This document shows positions 8,910 through 18,021 of a stretch of DNA of 60,418 nt, piece by piece; within the stretch, counting starts at the first letter, position 1; each line of letters begins with the position of its first letter. The stretch is from Siculibacillus sp. (GTDB lineage Bacteria > Pseudomonadota > Alphaproteobacteria > Rhizobiales > Ancalomicrobiaceae): positions 1-60,418 of the forward strand of contig JAOTSD010000017.1 in NCBI GenBank assembly GCA_030247555.1, in the 5' to 3' direction. The translations under genes were made by a program, and so were the position numbers. Below the pieces are notes generated by a model. It searched no databases. It saw only the letters and a list, made by a program, of their open reading frames with translations, and was not told where the DNA came from.

Positions 8910-10298
8910 ATGAACGAAGCGAAGAAAGTCTTCCTGAAGACCTACGGCTGCCAGATGAACGTCTACGACTCGGAGCGTATGGCGGACACGCTGGCGCCGA
9001 ACGGCTGGGTCGAGGCGGGAAGCGCCGACGAGGCCGACCTCGTCATCCTCAACACCTGCCACATCCGTGAGAAGGCCTCCGAGAAGGTCTATTCCGAGCT
9101 CGGCCGCCTGCGCGTGCTGAAGGGCGAGAAGGCGGAGCGCGGCGAAAAGCTCCTCGTCGGCGTCGCCGGCTGCGTCGCCCAGGCCGAAGGAGTCGAGATC
9201 GCCCGACGGGCGCCGGTGGTCGACATGGTCTTCGGACCGCAGAGCTACCACCGCCTACCCGAGATCCTGGAGCGGGCGCACAACGGAGCGCGGGTCGTCG
9301 AGACCGAGTTCCCGGTCGAGGACAAGTTCGACCATCTCGCCCCGGCGTCACGCGAGAAGACGGTCGCCCGCGGGCTCACCGCCTTCCTCACCGTGCAGGA
9401 GGGCTGCGACAAGTTCTGCACCTTCTGCGTCGTCCCCTACACCCGCGGGGTGGAGACCTCGCGACCGGTCGACCGCATCGTCGCCGAGGCGGAACGGCTC
9501 GCCACCGCCGGGGTGCGCGAGGTGACGCTTCTCGGGCAGAACGTCAACGGCTACCACGGCGTCGGCCCCGACGGCGGCGCGTGGAGCCTGGCGCGGCTGG
9601 TGCGCCGGCTCGCCGAGGTCCCGGGGCTCGATCGCATCCGCTACACCACCTCGCATCCGCGCGACATGAGCGACGACCTGATCGAGGCGCATCGCGATCT
9701 GGACGCCTTGATGCCTTGGCTGCACCTGCCGGTCCAGTCCGGGTCGGATCGCATCCTCGCGGCGATGAACCGGCGCCACACCGCGGCGGACTATCTCCGC
9801 CTCGTCGAGCGCATCCGCGCCGCCCGGCCCGACATCGCCATGTCCGGCGACTTCATCGTCGGCTTCCCCGGAGAAACCGAGGAGGATTTCCGGGCGACGC
9901 TGCGGCTGGTCGAGGAGGTCGGCTACGCCTCCGCCTTCACCTTCAAATACTCCGCCCGCCCCGGCACTCCGGCGGCGGCGGAGGCGGATCAGGTCGCCGA
10001 GGGCGTCAAGATCGAGCGCCTCGCCCGCCTCCAGGCGCTGATCGACCGGCAGACCCGTGACTTCAACGCCTCGCGGCTCGGCATGGTCATGGACGTGCTG
10101 CTCGAGAAGCCCGGCCGCAGGAAGGGCCAGCTCGGCGGCCGATCGCCGTGGTTGCAGGCGGTTCATCTGGAAGCCCCGGCCGAACTGCTCGGCCGCATCG
10201 TGCCGGTCCGCATCGAGGCGGTCGGCGCCAATTCGCTCTCCGGCGTGGTGGTCGAGGAGACCGCACGCCCCACCCTCGTACCGGGAGGTGTCCGTTGA
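8910..10298 (+). CDS. miaB: MiaB, tRNA-2-methylthio-N6-dimethylallyladenosine synthase
   Basis: A 462-residue radical-SAM methylthiotransferase that adds the 2-methylthio group to i6A37 in tRNAs. The N-terminal UPF0004 domain has C14 ([11 protein letters not shown]), C50 ([13 protein letters not shown]) and a third cysteine in [10 protein letters not shown]; the radical-SAM motif is [15 protein letters not shown]; the C-terminal TRAM domain ends the protein. The ATG at 8910 fits the family start ([14 protein letters not shown]); the in-frame ATG at 8790 adds a poorly conserved 40-residue leader. The ribosome-binding site is weak. Its stop codon overlaps the start of phoH. Confidence 0.94.
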   Translation: MNEAKKVFLKTYGCQMNVYDSERMADTLAPNGWVEAGSADEADLVILNTCHIREKASEKVYSELGRLRVLKGEKAERGEKLLVGVAGCVAQAEGVEIARRAPVVDMVFGPQSYHRLPEILERAHNGARVVETEFPVEDKFDHLAPASREKTVARGLTAFLTVQEGCDKFCTFCVVPYTRGVETSRPVDRIVAEAERLATAGVREVTLLGQNVNGYHGVGPDGGAWSLARLVRRLAEVPGLDRIRYTTSHPRDMSDDLIEAHRDLDALMPWLHLPVQSGSDRILAAMNRRHTAADYLRLVERIRAARPDIAMSGDFIVGFPGETEEDFRATLRLVEEVGYASAFTFKYSARPGTPAAAEADQVAEGVKIERLARLQALIDRQTRDFNASRLGMVMDVLLEKPGRRKGQLGGRSPWLQAVHLEAPAELLGRIVPVRIEAVGANSLSGVVVEETARPTLVPGGVR

Positions 10299-11473
10299 CC
10301 GAAGCCCAGCGCCCGTCGTCCTCGAGCTTCCCGGTGACGGGCCACGCCTCGGACCTGACCCACGTCGTCCTCGCCTTCGACGACAACCGGCTGGTCGGCG
10401 ATCTCTTCGGTCAGTTCGACCAGAACCTCGCCGAGATCGAGCGGCGCCTGCGCGTCACCCTCGTCGCCCACGGCAATCAGGTCACCGTCAAGGGCGACCA
10501 CGAGGCCTGCGACCGGGCGCGGCGAGTGCTCGAGGGCCTGTGGGACCGGTTGCAGTCGGGGCTGGAGATCCACCCGGGCGACGTCGACGGAGCCATCCGC
10601 ATGGCCGGCGCCGAAGGCGAGCAGCTGCCGCTGCCGACCCTCGAGCCCAAGGCGCGCTTCACCCCGGCGACCATCTCCACCCGGCGCAAGACGGTCTCCG
10701 CCCGCACCCCGGCGCAGGACGCCTACGTCCGCGCCATGGGCCGCGCCGACCTCGTCTTCGGCATCGGCCCGGCCGGTACCGGCAAGACCTACCTCGCCGT
10801 CGCCTATGCCGCGGCGCTGATCGAGCGCGGCGAGGTCGACCGCCTGATCCTGTCGCGCCCGGCGGTCGAGGCCGGCGAGCGCCTCGGCTTCCTGCCCGGC
10901 GACATGAAGGAGAAGGTCGACCCCTATCTGCGGCCGCTCTACGACGCGCTCTACGACATGATGCCGGCGGAGAAGGTCGAACGCGGCCTGCAATCGGGCA
11001 TGATCGAGGTGGCACCGCTCGCCTTCATGCGCGGCCGGACGCTGTCCAACGCCGTGGTGCTGCTCGACGAGGCGCAGAACTGCACCGCCATGCAGATGAA
11101 GATGTTCCTCACCCGCCTCGGCGAGAACTCCAAGATGATCGTCACCGGCGACCCGACCCAGGTCGACCTGCCGGCGGGCACTCGCTCCGGTCTGGTCGAC
11201 GCGCTGGAGATCCTCACCGGCGTGGAGGGAATGATCCGGGTGAACTTCACCGAGAAGGACGTGGTGCGCCACGAGTTGGTGGCGCGCATCGTCAAGGCCT
11301 ACGACGACGCCTCGCGCGACAGGCTCGCCGCCGAGCGCGAGAACCGCGAGCGTTGGGCGGCGGAGCGCGACGCCCGCCTCGCCGCCGAACGCGACATGCG
11401 CGCCGACAACGAACGCGAGCTGCGCGACAAGTACGGCATCGACATTCGACCCGGTGGTGGAGTCCGCTCGTGA
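10295..11473 (+). CDS. ybeZ: PhoH-like ATPase (YbeZ)
   Basis: A 392-residue PhoH-family P-loop ATPase. An N-terminal KH-like region of about 120 residues precedes the ATPase core, with Walker A GPAGTGKT and Walker [10 protein letters not shown]; the tail is rich in Arg and Glu. YbeZ works with the neighbouring endoribonuclease YbeY in ribosome and rRNA quality control. The start is TTG at 10295, overlapping the miaB stop and preceded by GGGAGGT at good spacing; no ATG or GTG gives a sensible N-terminus. The GTGA overlap with ybeY at the other end supports tight coupling of miaB-ybeZ-ybeY. Confidence 0.92.
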   Translation: MTEAQRPSSSSFPVTGHASDLTHVVLAFDDNRLVGDLFGQFDQNLAEIERRLRVTLVAHGNQVTVKGDHEACDRARRVLEGLWDRLQSGLEIHPGDVDGAIRMAGAEGEQLPLPTLEPKARFTPATISTRRKTVSARTPAQDAYVRAMGRADLVFGIGPAGTGKTYLAVAYAAALIERGEVDRLILSRPAVEAGERLGFLPGDMKEKVDPYLRPLYDALYDMMPAEKVERGLQSGMIEVAPLAFMRGRTLSNAVVLLDEAQNCTAMQMKMFLTRLGENSKMIVTGDPTQVDLPAGTRSGLVDALEILTGVEGMIRVNFTEKDVVRHELVARIVKAYDDASRDRLAAERENRERWAAERDARLAAERDMRADNERELRDKYGIDIRPGGGVRS

Positions 11474-11982
11474 GCGATGTTTCCGTCATCGCCGTCGACA
11501 TCGCGATCGAGGCGGTGGCCTGGGGCGAGGAGGGGCGCTGGCGTCCGCTCGCCGAGAAGGTGGCCGCCGCGGTCGCGGCCCGCGACGAGCTGATCGTGCC
11601 GGAGGGGGCCGAGCTGTCGCTGGTTCTCACCGACGACGCCCGCATCCGGGTGCTGAACCGCGACTGGCGCGGCTTCGACAAGCCGACCAACGTCCTCTCC
11701 TTCCCCGCCGCCGATGCCGACGCCGAGGACCCCGGTCCGCTCCTCGGCGACGTGATCGTCGCCCACGAGACCATGGCGCGCGAAGCGGAGGAGGAGGGAA
11801 GATCCCTCGACGACCACGTCGCCCACCTGCTCGTCCACGGTCTCCTCCACCTCTTCGGTTTCGACCACGAGGACGAGGCGGAGGCGGAGGAGATGGAGGC
11901 GTTGGAGACCGAGATCCTCGCGCGGCTCGGCATCGCCGATCCCTACGCCGAAACCGAACCGGCTCCGCCTCGTCAGGCGTGA
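11470..11982 (+). CDS. ybeY: YbeY, endoribonuclease for 16S rRNA maturation
   Basis: A 170-residue zinc endoribonuclease acting in 16S rRNA 3'-end processing and ribosome quality control. The metal motif HGLLHLFGFDH holds the three conserved histidines, preceded by the conserved NVLSFP segment. It starts at a GTG sharing bases with the phoH/ybeZ stop. The acidic C-terminal extension (HEDEAEAEEMEALE onward) is normal for the family. corC follows 123 bp later. Confidence 0.95.
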   Translation: MSDVSVIAVDIAIEAVAWGEEGRWRPLAEKVAAAVAARDELIVPEGAELSLVLTDDARIRVLNRDWRGFDKPTNVLSFPAADADAEDPGPLLGDVIVAHETMAREAEEEGRSLDDHVAHLLVHGLLHLFGFDHEDEAEAEEMEALETEILARLGIADPYAETEPAPPRQA

Positions 11983-12105
11983 CGACCAATCGCGCCTCCG
12001 GTCGGCGCTCGACGAATTGACAGGGCGCCCCGCCCCGCCGCACCATGACCCAGAGCCCGGATCGTTCCGCGTCACCCCCGGAGCGCCACGAGAGACCCGA
12101 GAGAG

Positions 12106-13107
12106 ATGAGCGACGCGCATTCCCAGAGTACCGGCACCACGGGTGAAGGTTCCCCGCGGACCGAGCCCCGTGGCGAGACTTCCGAACGGTCGTCCGAGAG
12201 CTGGATCGATCGATTGCGCCTCGCGGTGGGATGGAAACCTTCCGCCGCCGCCCTCAGAGCCGATCTCGAGAGCGCCCTCGAGGAGACCGCCCCCGCCTAC
12301 GACGGGGTCTTCTCCGTCGAAGAACGCGCCATGATCCGCAACATCCTGCGGCTGCGGGAGACCCGGGTCGACGACGTGATGATCGCCCGCGCCGAAATCG
12401 AGGGCATCGACGAGGACACCACGCTCGACCGCGTCCTGCTGCGCTTCATGGACAGCGGCCATTCCCGCATGCCGGTCTATCGCGAGAGCCTCGACGAGGC
12501 GATCGGCATGATCCACATCCGCGACCTGATGAGCCACATCGCCCACACCTCGACCCGCGACGAGCCGGCCGGCGGCGGGCCGTCGCTCGATCTGTCGCGC
12601 GCCGACCTCTCGGTGCGCCTCGCCGACACCGGTCTCGTCCGCCCGGTGCTCTTCGTCCCCGGGTCGATGCCGGCGACCGACCTGCTCGCTCGCATGCAGC
12701 AGAACCGCATCCAGATGGCGCTGGTCATCGACGAATTCGGCGGCGTCGACGGGCTGGTCAGCCTCGAGGACATCGTCGAGACCGTGGTCGGCGACATCGA
12801 GGACGAGCACGACGTCGAGGAGGACGCGGCGATCGTCATCGCCGGAACCGGCCAATGGATGGCCGATGCACGGGCCGGACTGGACGAAGTGGCCGGCGCG
12901 ATCGGCATCGATCTCGCCGAGGCCGGACTCGACGAGGAGGTCGAGACGCTCGGCGGCCTCGTCGTGTCGCTGGTCGGACGCGTCCCCGCGATCGGCGAGA
13001 CGCTGCATCTCGACGAACTCGGTGGCATCTCGGTCGAGGTGCTCGACGCCGACGCCCGCCGCCTCAAGCGGCTGCGCCTCGTCCGGATGGCGCCCGACGC
13101 GGCCTGA
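12106..13107 (+). CDS. CorC/HlyC-type hemolysin-like protein with CBS pair
   Basis: A 333-residue soluble member of the CorC/TlyC family: an N-terminal polar extension, a CBS-domain pair starting at LRLRETRVDDVMIARAEIEG and a second repeat around RMQQNRIQMALVIDEFGGVDGLVSLEDIVE, then a C-terminal CorC_HlyC domain. No membrane DUF21 segment is present. Members bind nucleotides and have been linked to Mg2+/Co2+ handling; the role here is uncertain and the haemolysin label is historical. Position between ybeY and lnt is conserved widely in Proteobacteria, suggesting an envelope-linked role. Confidence 0.9.
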   Translation: MSDAHSQSTGTTGEGSPRTEPRGETSERSSESWIDRLRLAVGWKPSAAALRADLESALEETAPAYDGVFSVEERAMIRNILRLRETRVDDVMIARAEIEGIDEDTTLDRVLLRFMDSGHSRMPVYRESLDEAIGMIHIRDLMSHIAHTSTRDEPAGGGPSLDLSRADLSVRLADTGLVRPVLFVPGSMPATDLLARMQQNRIQMALVIDEFGGVDGLVSLEDIVETVVGDIEDEHDVEEDAAIVIAGTGQWMADARAGLDEVAGAIGIDLAEAGLDEEVETLGGLVVSLVGRVPAIGETLHLDELGGISVEVLDADARRLKRLRLVRMAPDAA

Positions 13108-13234
13108 CCCGTCCAGGAGAGTGCCTCCGGGACGTTGTCACGCCCCCATGGGGAATGCGAGGCATGAATCGGTCGGCCGTGTCGCGCGGCTGATTCGGTT
13201 GCGGCCCCGACGGGTCGATCGGGAACGAGGCGGA

Positions 13235-14908
13235 ATGCTCGAGCGGATCTCCCACGGCGTGACCCTCCTCTGGGGATGGCGGCGGACGCTGGTGGTCGCC
13301 GGCGCCGGCGCGGTCGGCGCCCTCGCCATGGCGCCGTTCCACGCCTTTCCGGTGCTGTGGATCTCTTTCCCGGTCCTGGTCTGGGCGCTCGACGGTGCGG
13401 TGGAGATCGGGCGCGGCGGCTCGCTGTCGCGGCTCGGACCCGCCTTCCGCATCGGCTGGGCCTTCGGAACGGGATGGTTCCTCGCCGGCCTGTGGTGGAT
13501 CGGCGCCGCCTTCCTCGTCGACGTCGCGCAGTTCGGCTGGATGATCCCCTTCGCCCTCGTCTTCCTGTCGCTCGGCCTCGGGCTCTTCCATGGACTGGCG
13601 ACGGCGATCGCCCGGCTCCTGTGGACGGACGGCCCGGGTCGCATCTTCGCCCTCGCCATCGGCTTCTTCCTCGCCGACTGGCTGCGCGGCCACGCGCTCA
13701 CCGGCTTTCCCTGGAACCTCGTCGGCCACGGGCTCGCCGCCAACGGACCGATGATGCAGGTGGCCTCGATCGCCGGCGGCTATGGGCTCACTCTCCTGGC
13801 GGTGTCGATCTTCGCCGCCCCGGCGGTGCTGGCACGCGGCGGCGCGGCCGATCGCCGCGTCTTCGCCGCGCTCGCCGTGCTCTTCGTCGCGGTCGTCGGT
13901 TTCGGCGTGGTGCGTCTGTCGGCGAACCCGAGCGAATTCGTCCCCGGGGTGCGCTTCCGCATCGTCCAACCGGCGATCGACCAGTGGAAGAAGTGGAAGC
14001 CGGAATTCAAGACCGAGACGGTCGAGCGCTATGCCGAGCTCTCCGCCGGACCGGCGCAGGGAAACCCGGCGGGAGAGGTGGCGAGCGAACTGCGGCCGGG
14101 CCTGAGCGCCGGCGCCATGGTCTCGCGCCACGGCAGCGGGCGTCTGCCGGCGGGCATCACCCATCTCGTCTGGCCGGAATCGGCCTTCCCCTTCGTCCTG
14201 ACCGATGAACCCTGGGCGCTCTCCACCATCGCCGAACTCATCGGCGACCGCGCCACGCTGCTCACCGGCGCCGTCCGCGTCGAGGTGCCCTCGGCGGGCG
14301 AGGCGCGGCCGCGCTGGTACAACTCGATCTACGCGTTGGGATCGGGCGCCGAGGTGATCGCCGCCTACGACAAGGTCCATCTCGTTCCCTTCGGCGAGTA
14401 CCTGCCGTTCCAGGAGACCGCCGAGAGCCTCGGACTACGTCAGTTGACGAACTTCCGCGGCGGTTTCACCCCCGGCCCGCATCGGCGCACGCTCGAGATC
14501 CCCGGCACGCCGCCCTTCTCGCCGCTCGTCTGCTACGAGGCGATCTTCCCCGGCGAGGTGACCGATCCGGCGTACCGGCCCGATTGGCTGCTCAACGTCA
14601 CCAACGACGCCTGGTACGGCATGACCCCCGGACCCTGGCAGCATTTCCATCAGGCCCGGCTGAGGGCGGTGGAGGAGGGCTTGCCGCTGGTGCGTGCCGC
14701 CAACAACGGCGTGTCGGCCGCGGTCGATCCCTTCGGGCGGATCGTCGCCCATCTGACGCTCGGTGCGGTCGGCGCGCTCGATTTCGACCTGCCCCGCCCC
14801 ATACCGGCGACGACGGCGGCACGCGCGGGTGAGATCCCCGCCTGGATACTCGTTTCGATAGGTTTCGTCGGAATACTTTGGCGAAGACGTAACCCAACCG
14901 CGAAGTAA
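13235..14908 (+). CDS. lnt: apolipoprotein N-acyltransferase
   Basis: A 557-residue inner-membrane enzyme that adds the third acyl chain to lipoproteins. About six membrane segments occupy the first 210 residues, followed by the carbon-nitrogen hydrolase domain with the catalytic triad visible as glutamate in WPESAFPF, lysine in YDKVHLVPFGEY and cysteine in PLVCYEAIFP. The ATG at 13235, preceded by GAGGCGGA, gives a normal length; an in-frame ATG at 13148 would add 29 residues. A likely substrate in this window is the lipoprotein at 57.2-58.4 kb. Confidence 0.95.
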   Translation: MLERISHGVTLLWGWRRTLVVAGAGAVGALAMAPFHAFPVLWISFPVLVWALDGAVEIGRGGSLSRLGPAFRIGWAFGTGWFLAGLWWIGAAFLVDVAQFGWMIPFALVFLSLGLGLFHGLATAIARLLWTDGPGRIFALAIGFFLADWLRGHALTGFPWNLVGHGLAANGPMMQVASIAGGYGLTLLAVSIFAAPAVLARGGAADRRVFAALAVLFVAVVGFGVVRLSANPSEFVPGVRFRIVQPAIDQWKKWKPEFKTETVERYAELSAGPAQGNPAGEVASELRPGLSAGAMVSRHGSGRLPAGITHLVWPESAFPFVLTDEPWALSTIAELIGDRATLLTGAVRVEVPSAGEARPRWYNSIYALGSGAEVIAAYDKVHLVPFGEYLPFQETAESLGLRQLTNFRGGFTPGPHRRTLEIPGTPPFSPLVCYEAIFPGEVTDPAYRPDWLLNVTNDAWYGMTPGPWQHFHQARLRAVEEGLPLVRAANNGVSAAVDPFGRIVAHLTLGAVGALDFDLPRPIPATTAARAGEIPAWILVSIGFVGILWRRRNPTAK

Positions 14909-14913
14909 GCAAG

Positions 14914-14940
14914 TTGACACTCGACCTCCGCGACCACAAT
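14914..14940 (+). promoter_or_regulatory. candidate promoter for the Cro/C1 regulator
   Basis: A perfect -35 hexamer TTGACA (14914-14919) is followed after 15 bases by CACAAT (14935-14940), a four-of-six match to TATAAT. Spacing is two bases short of ideal. It would give a leader of about 190 bases that contains the hairpin at 14964-15000. Confidence 0.4.
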
Positions 14941-14963
14941 GTTCGGTGTGCGGTGGACCAGAT

Positions 14964-15000
14964 GGACATGTCAGGGTCGAGTCGGCTCGACCCGATGTCC
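14964..15000. other. strong hairpin in the lnt-xre intergenic region
   Basis: Nested inverted repeats: outer arms GGACAT and ATGTCC, inner arms GGGTCGAG and CTCGACCC around a TCGG tetraloop, separated by a small internal loop (GTCA opposite G). No T tract follows on the + strand, so it is not a typical intrinsic terminator for lnt. It could be a leader structure or an operator for the downstream regulator. Confidence 0.6.
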
Positions 15001-15136
15001 TCGCCGATATCCCGGTGATGGCTGGCGGATGGTCCGGAAGGAAGACGACACGCCGTAGGGAACGTCGAATCCGGCAACAGATCGGATAGTCGTCACCCTG
15101 TCGTCGATAATCGGTGAAATAGAAAAAGGTGCCGAC

Positions 15137-15553
15137 ATGGCCAGCAAGAAGTCGCCCAACCCAATCGATATTCACGTCGGAAGCCGCGTGCGGCTTCGGC
15201 GGATGATGCTCGGAATGAGCCAGGAAAAGCTCGGAGAGCACCTCGGAATCACCTTCCAGCAGATCCAGAAGTACGAGAAGGGCACGAACCGCATCGGCGC
15301 CAGCCGACTGCAGGCGATCGCCCGTGTACTCTCCGTTCCCGTCGCCTTCTTCTTCGAGGATGCGCCCGGTCTCGCACCGGTGGCGGGCGACCAGGGTTTC
15401 GAGGATCAGGCGGCGACCTCCTATGTCGTCGACTTCCTGTCGTCGTCGGAGGGTCTGGCGCTCAACAAGGCCTTCATCCGCATCAAGGACCCGAAGCAGC
15501 GCCGCAAGGTGGTCGAACTCGTCAAGGCGATGGCCGGCGACGAGGGTGAGTGA
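15137..15553 (+). CDS. Cro/C1-type helix-turn-helix regulator (PraR-like position)
   Basis: A 138-residue DNA-binding protein. The helix-turn-helix covers about residues 14-68 (RVRLRRMMLGMSQEKLGEHLG, then TFQQIQKYEKGTNRIGASRL), followed by a short C-terminal region for oligomerisation. In rhizobia the homologue in the same place between lnt and metK is known as PraR (or PhrR in older work), implicated in quorum sensing and surface attachment; the same role here is only inferred. An AAAGGTG ribosome-binding site precedes the ATG. It has its own candidate promoter and a hairpin after its stop, so it looks like a one-gene unit. Confidence 0.9.
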   Translation: MASKKSPNPIDIHVGSRVRLRRMMLGMSQEKLGEHLGITFQQIQKYEKGTNRIGASRLQAIARVLSVPVAFFFEDAPGLAPVAGDQGFEDQAATSYVVDFLSSSEGLALNKAFIRIKDPKQRRKVVELVKAMAGDEGE

Positions 15554-15578
15554 GGCCTCGCGTGAATCGCTGATTTTC

Positions 15579-15611
15579 GGACGCCCGGTGGTCGCAGGTC
15601 ACCGGGCGTCC
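15579..15611 (+). terminator. hairpin after the Cro/C1 regulator gene
   Basis: Perfect 12-bp stem: GGACGCCCGGTG (15579-15590) and CACCGGGCGTCC (15600-15611) around a nine-base loop, 25 bases after the stop codon. No T run follows, so termination may be weak or Rho-aided. TTTT precedes the stem, which would help termination on the opposite strand instead. Confidence 0.55.
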
Positions 15612-15665
15612 GTCGTCGAGGGAAAGGTTTTGCGCCTCCGGCGGTACGGACGCGATCGGCTCGGC

Positions 15666-15693
15666 TTGACCCTGAGGGGCCTTCATAGTTAAA
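15666..15693 (+). promoter_or_regulatory. candidate metK promoter
   Basis: TTGACC (15666-15671) and GTTAAA (15688-15693) separated by 16 bases in an otherwise GC-rich gap, about 140 bases before metK. The -35 is good and the -10 is weak. The leader is long, but I could not match it to a known SAM-binding riboswitch class. Confidence 0.4.
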
Positions 15694-15829
15694 CGAACGG
15701 GCCTTTCCGGGCGGCCGACGGCGTTCCCGGGGGCGCGGTCCACCCGTGCGGGGGGCCTCCCGACCCGAGCTCATTTCCTTCTCGCGATCGTCGACGGATC
15801 TGGGCGTTTCCATTCGAGGAAACGAAGAC

Positions 15830-17032
15830 GTGTCTCGTTCGAGCTTTCTCTTCACCTCCGAATCCGTCTCGGAAGGTCATCCCGACAAGGTCTGCGACCG
15901 CATCTCCGATGAGATCGTCGACGCCTTCTTCCGTCTCGGCCCCGAACTCGGTTGGGACCCGGCGCATCTGCGCGTCGCCGCCGAGACGCTGGCCACCACC
16001 AACCGTGTGGTGATCGCCGGCGAAACCCGTGGGCCCGCCGGGATCACCCACGACCTGCTGCGCCATCTCGCCCGGCTCGCCATCCGCGACATCGGCTACG
16101 AGCAGGACGGCTTCCACTGGGAGACCGCCGACATCGCGGTGCACCTGCACGCCCAGTCGGCCGACATCGCGCAAGGGGTGGACGCCAGCGGCAACAAGGA
16201 CGAGGGCGCCGGCGACCAGGGCATCATGTTCGGCTACGCCTGCCGCGAGACGCCGGAGTTGATGCCGGCGCCGATCTACTACGCCCACAAGATCCTCGAG
16301 GACCTCGCCACCGCCCGCAAATCGGGCAAGGGCCCGGCCGCGGTGCTCGGTCCGGACGCCAAGAGCCAGGTGACGGTCGCCTACGAGAACGGCGTGCCGG
16401 TCCGCGCCCAGCAGATCGTGCTCTCCACCCAGCATCTCGACGAGACGCTGTCGTCGGCGGACATCCGTGCCGTCGTCGAGCCCTTCATCCGCGCCACCCT
16501 GCCCCGGGGCTGGGTCGACGCCGAGACGATCTGGCACGTCAACCCGACCGGCAAGTTCGTCATCGGCGGCCCGGACGGTGATTGCGGCCTCACCGGCCGC
16601 AAGATCATCGTCGACACCTACGGCGGCGCGGCGCCGCACGGCGGCGGCGCCTTCTCCGGCAAGGACCCGACCAAGGTCGACCGGTCGGCGGCCTATGCGG
16701 CGCGCTACCTCGCCAAGAACGTGGTCGCCGCCGGTCTCGCCGATCGCTGCACCATCCAGCTCGCCTATGCGATCGGCGTGTCCCAGCCGCTCGCCGTCTA
16801 CTGCGACCTGCACGGAACCGGCACCGTCGACGAGGCGAAGATCGAGAAGGCGGCGCGCGAGGTGATGAACCTCTCGCCCCGCGGCATCCGCGAGCATCTC
16901 GGCCTCCTCGCCCCGATCTACGCCCGCACCTCCGCCTACGGCCACTTCGGCCGGGCGCCGCAGGCCGACGGCGGTTTCTCGTGGGAGAAGACCGACCTCG
17001 TCGCGGCGCTGAAGACCGCCGTCGGCGCCTGA
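15830..17032 (+). CDS. metK: S-adenosylmethionine synthetase
   Basis: A 400-residue enzyme that makes SAM from methionine and ATP. The N-terminus [20 protein letters not shown] has the conserved ATP-site histidine and aspartate, the hexapeptide-type GAGDQG is present as [13 protein letters not shown], and the C-terminal [23 protein letters not shown] motif is complete. The GTG at 15830 is preferred because AGGA lies upstream and the protein then starts as homologues do; an in-frame ATG at 15746 would add an unconserved leader. Its product feeds the radical-SAM and methyltransferase genes nearby (miaB, trmB, rsmI). Confidence 0.96.
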   Translation: MSRSSFLFTSESVSEGHPDKVCDRISDEIVDAFFRLGPELGWDPAHLRVAAETLATTNRVVIAGETRGPAGITHDLLRHLARLAIRDIGYEQDGFHWETADIAVHLHAQSADIAQGVDASGNKDEGAGDQGIMFGYACRETPELMPAPIYYAHKILEDLATARKSGKGPAAVLGPDAKSQVTVAYENGVPVRAQQIVLSTQHLDETLSSADIRAVVEPFIRATLPRGWVDAETIWHVNPTGKFVIGGPDGDCGLTGRKIIVDTYGGAAPHGGGAFSGKDPTKVDRSAAYAARYLAKNVVAAGLADRCTIQLAYAIGVSQPLAVYCDLHGTGTVDEAKIEKAAREVMNLSPRGIREHLGLLAPIYARTSAYGHFGRAPQADGGFSWEKTDLVAALKTAVGA

Positions 17033-17053
17033 TCACCGCCGGCCCTTCTCTTC

Positions 17054-17085
17054 GAGGCGCACGCGGGTTCGCTCGCGTGCGCCTC
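17054..17085 (+). terminator. hairpin between metK and trmB
   Basis: Perfect 12-bp stem GAGGCGCACGCG (17054-17065) with CGCGTGCGCCTC (17074-17085), eight-base loop, 21 bases after the metK stop. The following TCGCCGTTCC is not T-rich, so it may attenuate rather than fully stop transcription into trmB, which begins 21 bases later and has no clear promoter of its own. Confidence 0.6.
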
Positions 17086-17106
17086 TCGCCGTTCCGGGGG
17101 TGCCCG

Positions 17107-17832
17107 ATGTCCGATCCGACCGAACCCGACGCCGGGGCTCCCGCCGAGGAGGCCGCCCGCGCCGCCGCCTTCTACGGCCGGCGCAAGGGCAAGCCGCTGC
17201 GCCTCGGACAGGCGACGGCGATCGCCGAGCTGCTGCCGCGCCTCGCCGTCGACGTCTCGCGGGCGCCGGTCGATCCCGCTCGCCTCTTCCCCGGCCCGGT
17301 CGACGAGATCCGGGTGGAGAGCGGCTTCGGCGGCGGCGAACATCTGATCGAGACGGCGAAGGCGCACCCTTCGATCGGCTTCATCGGCGCCGAGCCCTTC
17401 GTCAACGGCATGGCCAAGGCGCTGGTGGCGATCCACGAGGCGGGGCTCGAGGACCGGATCCGCCTTCATCACGCCGATTCGGTCCTGCTCCTCGACGCCC
17501 TGACGCCCGCGAGCATCGGCCGATTTTACCTGCTCTATCCCGATCCCTGGCCGAAGAAACGCCATTGGAAGCGCCGCTTCGTCGAACGCGACAACCTCGA
17601 CCGCATCGCCCGGGTGCTGCGCCCCGGCGGCGAGTTCCGCTTCGCCTCCGATTGGGCGCCCTACGTCGACTGGACGCTGAAGCGGGTGCTCGAGCACCCC
17701 GCCTTCGAATGGACGGCCCGCACCGCCGCCGACTGGCGCGAGCCCTGGGCCGGCTGGCCCGGCACCCGCTACGAGGAGAAGGCGATCCGCGAGGGCAGAA
17801 CACCGGCCTATCTGGTGTTCCGGCGGGTTTGA
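17107..17832 (+). CDS. trmB: tRNA (guanine-N7-)-methyltransferase
   Basis: A 241-residue SAM-dependent enzyme that makes m7G46 in the tRNA variable loop. The SAM-binding motif is SGFGGGEHL, followed by the characteristic FIGAEPFVNGMAKAL and the substrate motif LYPDPWPKKRHWKRRF. Length is normal for alphaproteobacterial TrmB. It lies just after metK, a frequent pairing in Hyphomicrobiales. Confidence 0.95.
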   Translation: MSDPTEPDAGAPAEEAARAAAFYGRRKGKPLRLGQATAIAELLPRLAVDVSRAPVDPARLFPGPVDEIRVESGFGGGEHLIETAKAHPSIGFIGAEPFVNGMAKALVAIHEAGLEDRIRLHHADSVLLLDALTPASIGRFYLLYPDPWPKKRHWKRRFVERDNLDRIARVLRPGGEFRFASDWAPYVDWTLKRVLEHPAFEWTARTAADWREPWAGWPGTRYEEKAIREGRTPAYLVFRRV

Positions 17833-17856
17833 GATCGGCGATTTTCCGCCCGGCGC

Positions 17857-17885
17857 TTGCCTTCCGTCGCGATCTGACGTATGAG
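17857..17885 (+). promoter_or_regulatory. candidate promoter of the rimP-nusA-infB operon
   Basis: TTGCCT (17857-17862) and TATGAG (17880-17885) with exactly 17 bases between them, each a four-of-six match to the housekeeping consensus. It is followed by a strong leader hairpin and an untranslated leader of about 130 bases before rimP. Confidence 0.5.
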
Positions 17886-17929
17886 CCGCTGCAAGCACGA
17901 AATTCTCAGATCGTCCTCGTGACGAAACG

Positions 17930-17958
17930 AGAGTGGGCCCCCCCGGGACCCGCTCTTT
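17930..17958 (+). terminator. leader attenuator hairpin before rimP-nusA
   Basis: AGAGTGGG (17930-17937) pairs with CCCGCTCT (17949-17956; one G-T wobble), with a further CCC/GGG pairing inside, and is followed by TTCGG, giving a short T tract. Because it lies between the promoter candidate and rimP, it looks like an attenuator. Regulation of the operon by NusA or another factor at this site is an inference. Confidence 0.55.
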
Positions 17959-18021
17959 CGGTGTTGGGCCGATGCCCCGCCGACGTTCCACGAAGCGATC
18001 GAATCGACGGGATCCACGCCA

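Noticed and set aside
15612-15829. SAM-II or SAM/SAH riboswitch upstream of metK
   Set aside because: I could not match the characteristic pseudoknot segments by eye; left as a structured leader only.
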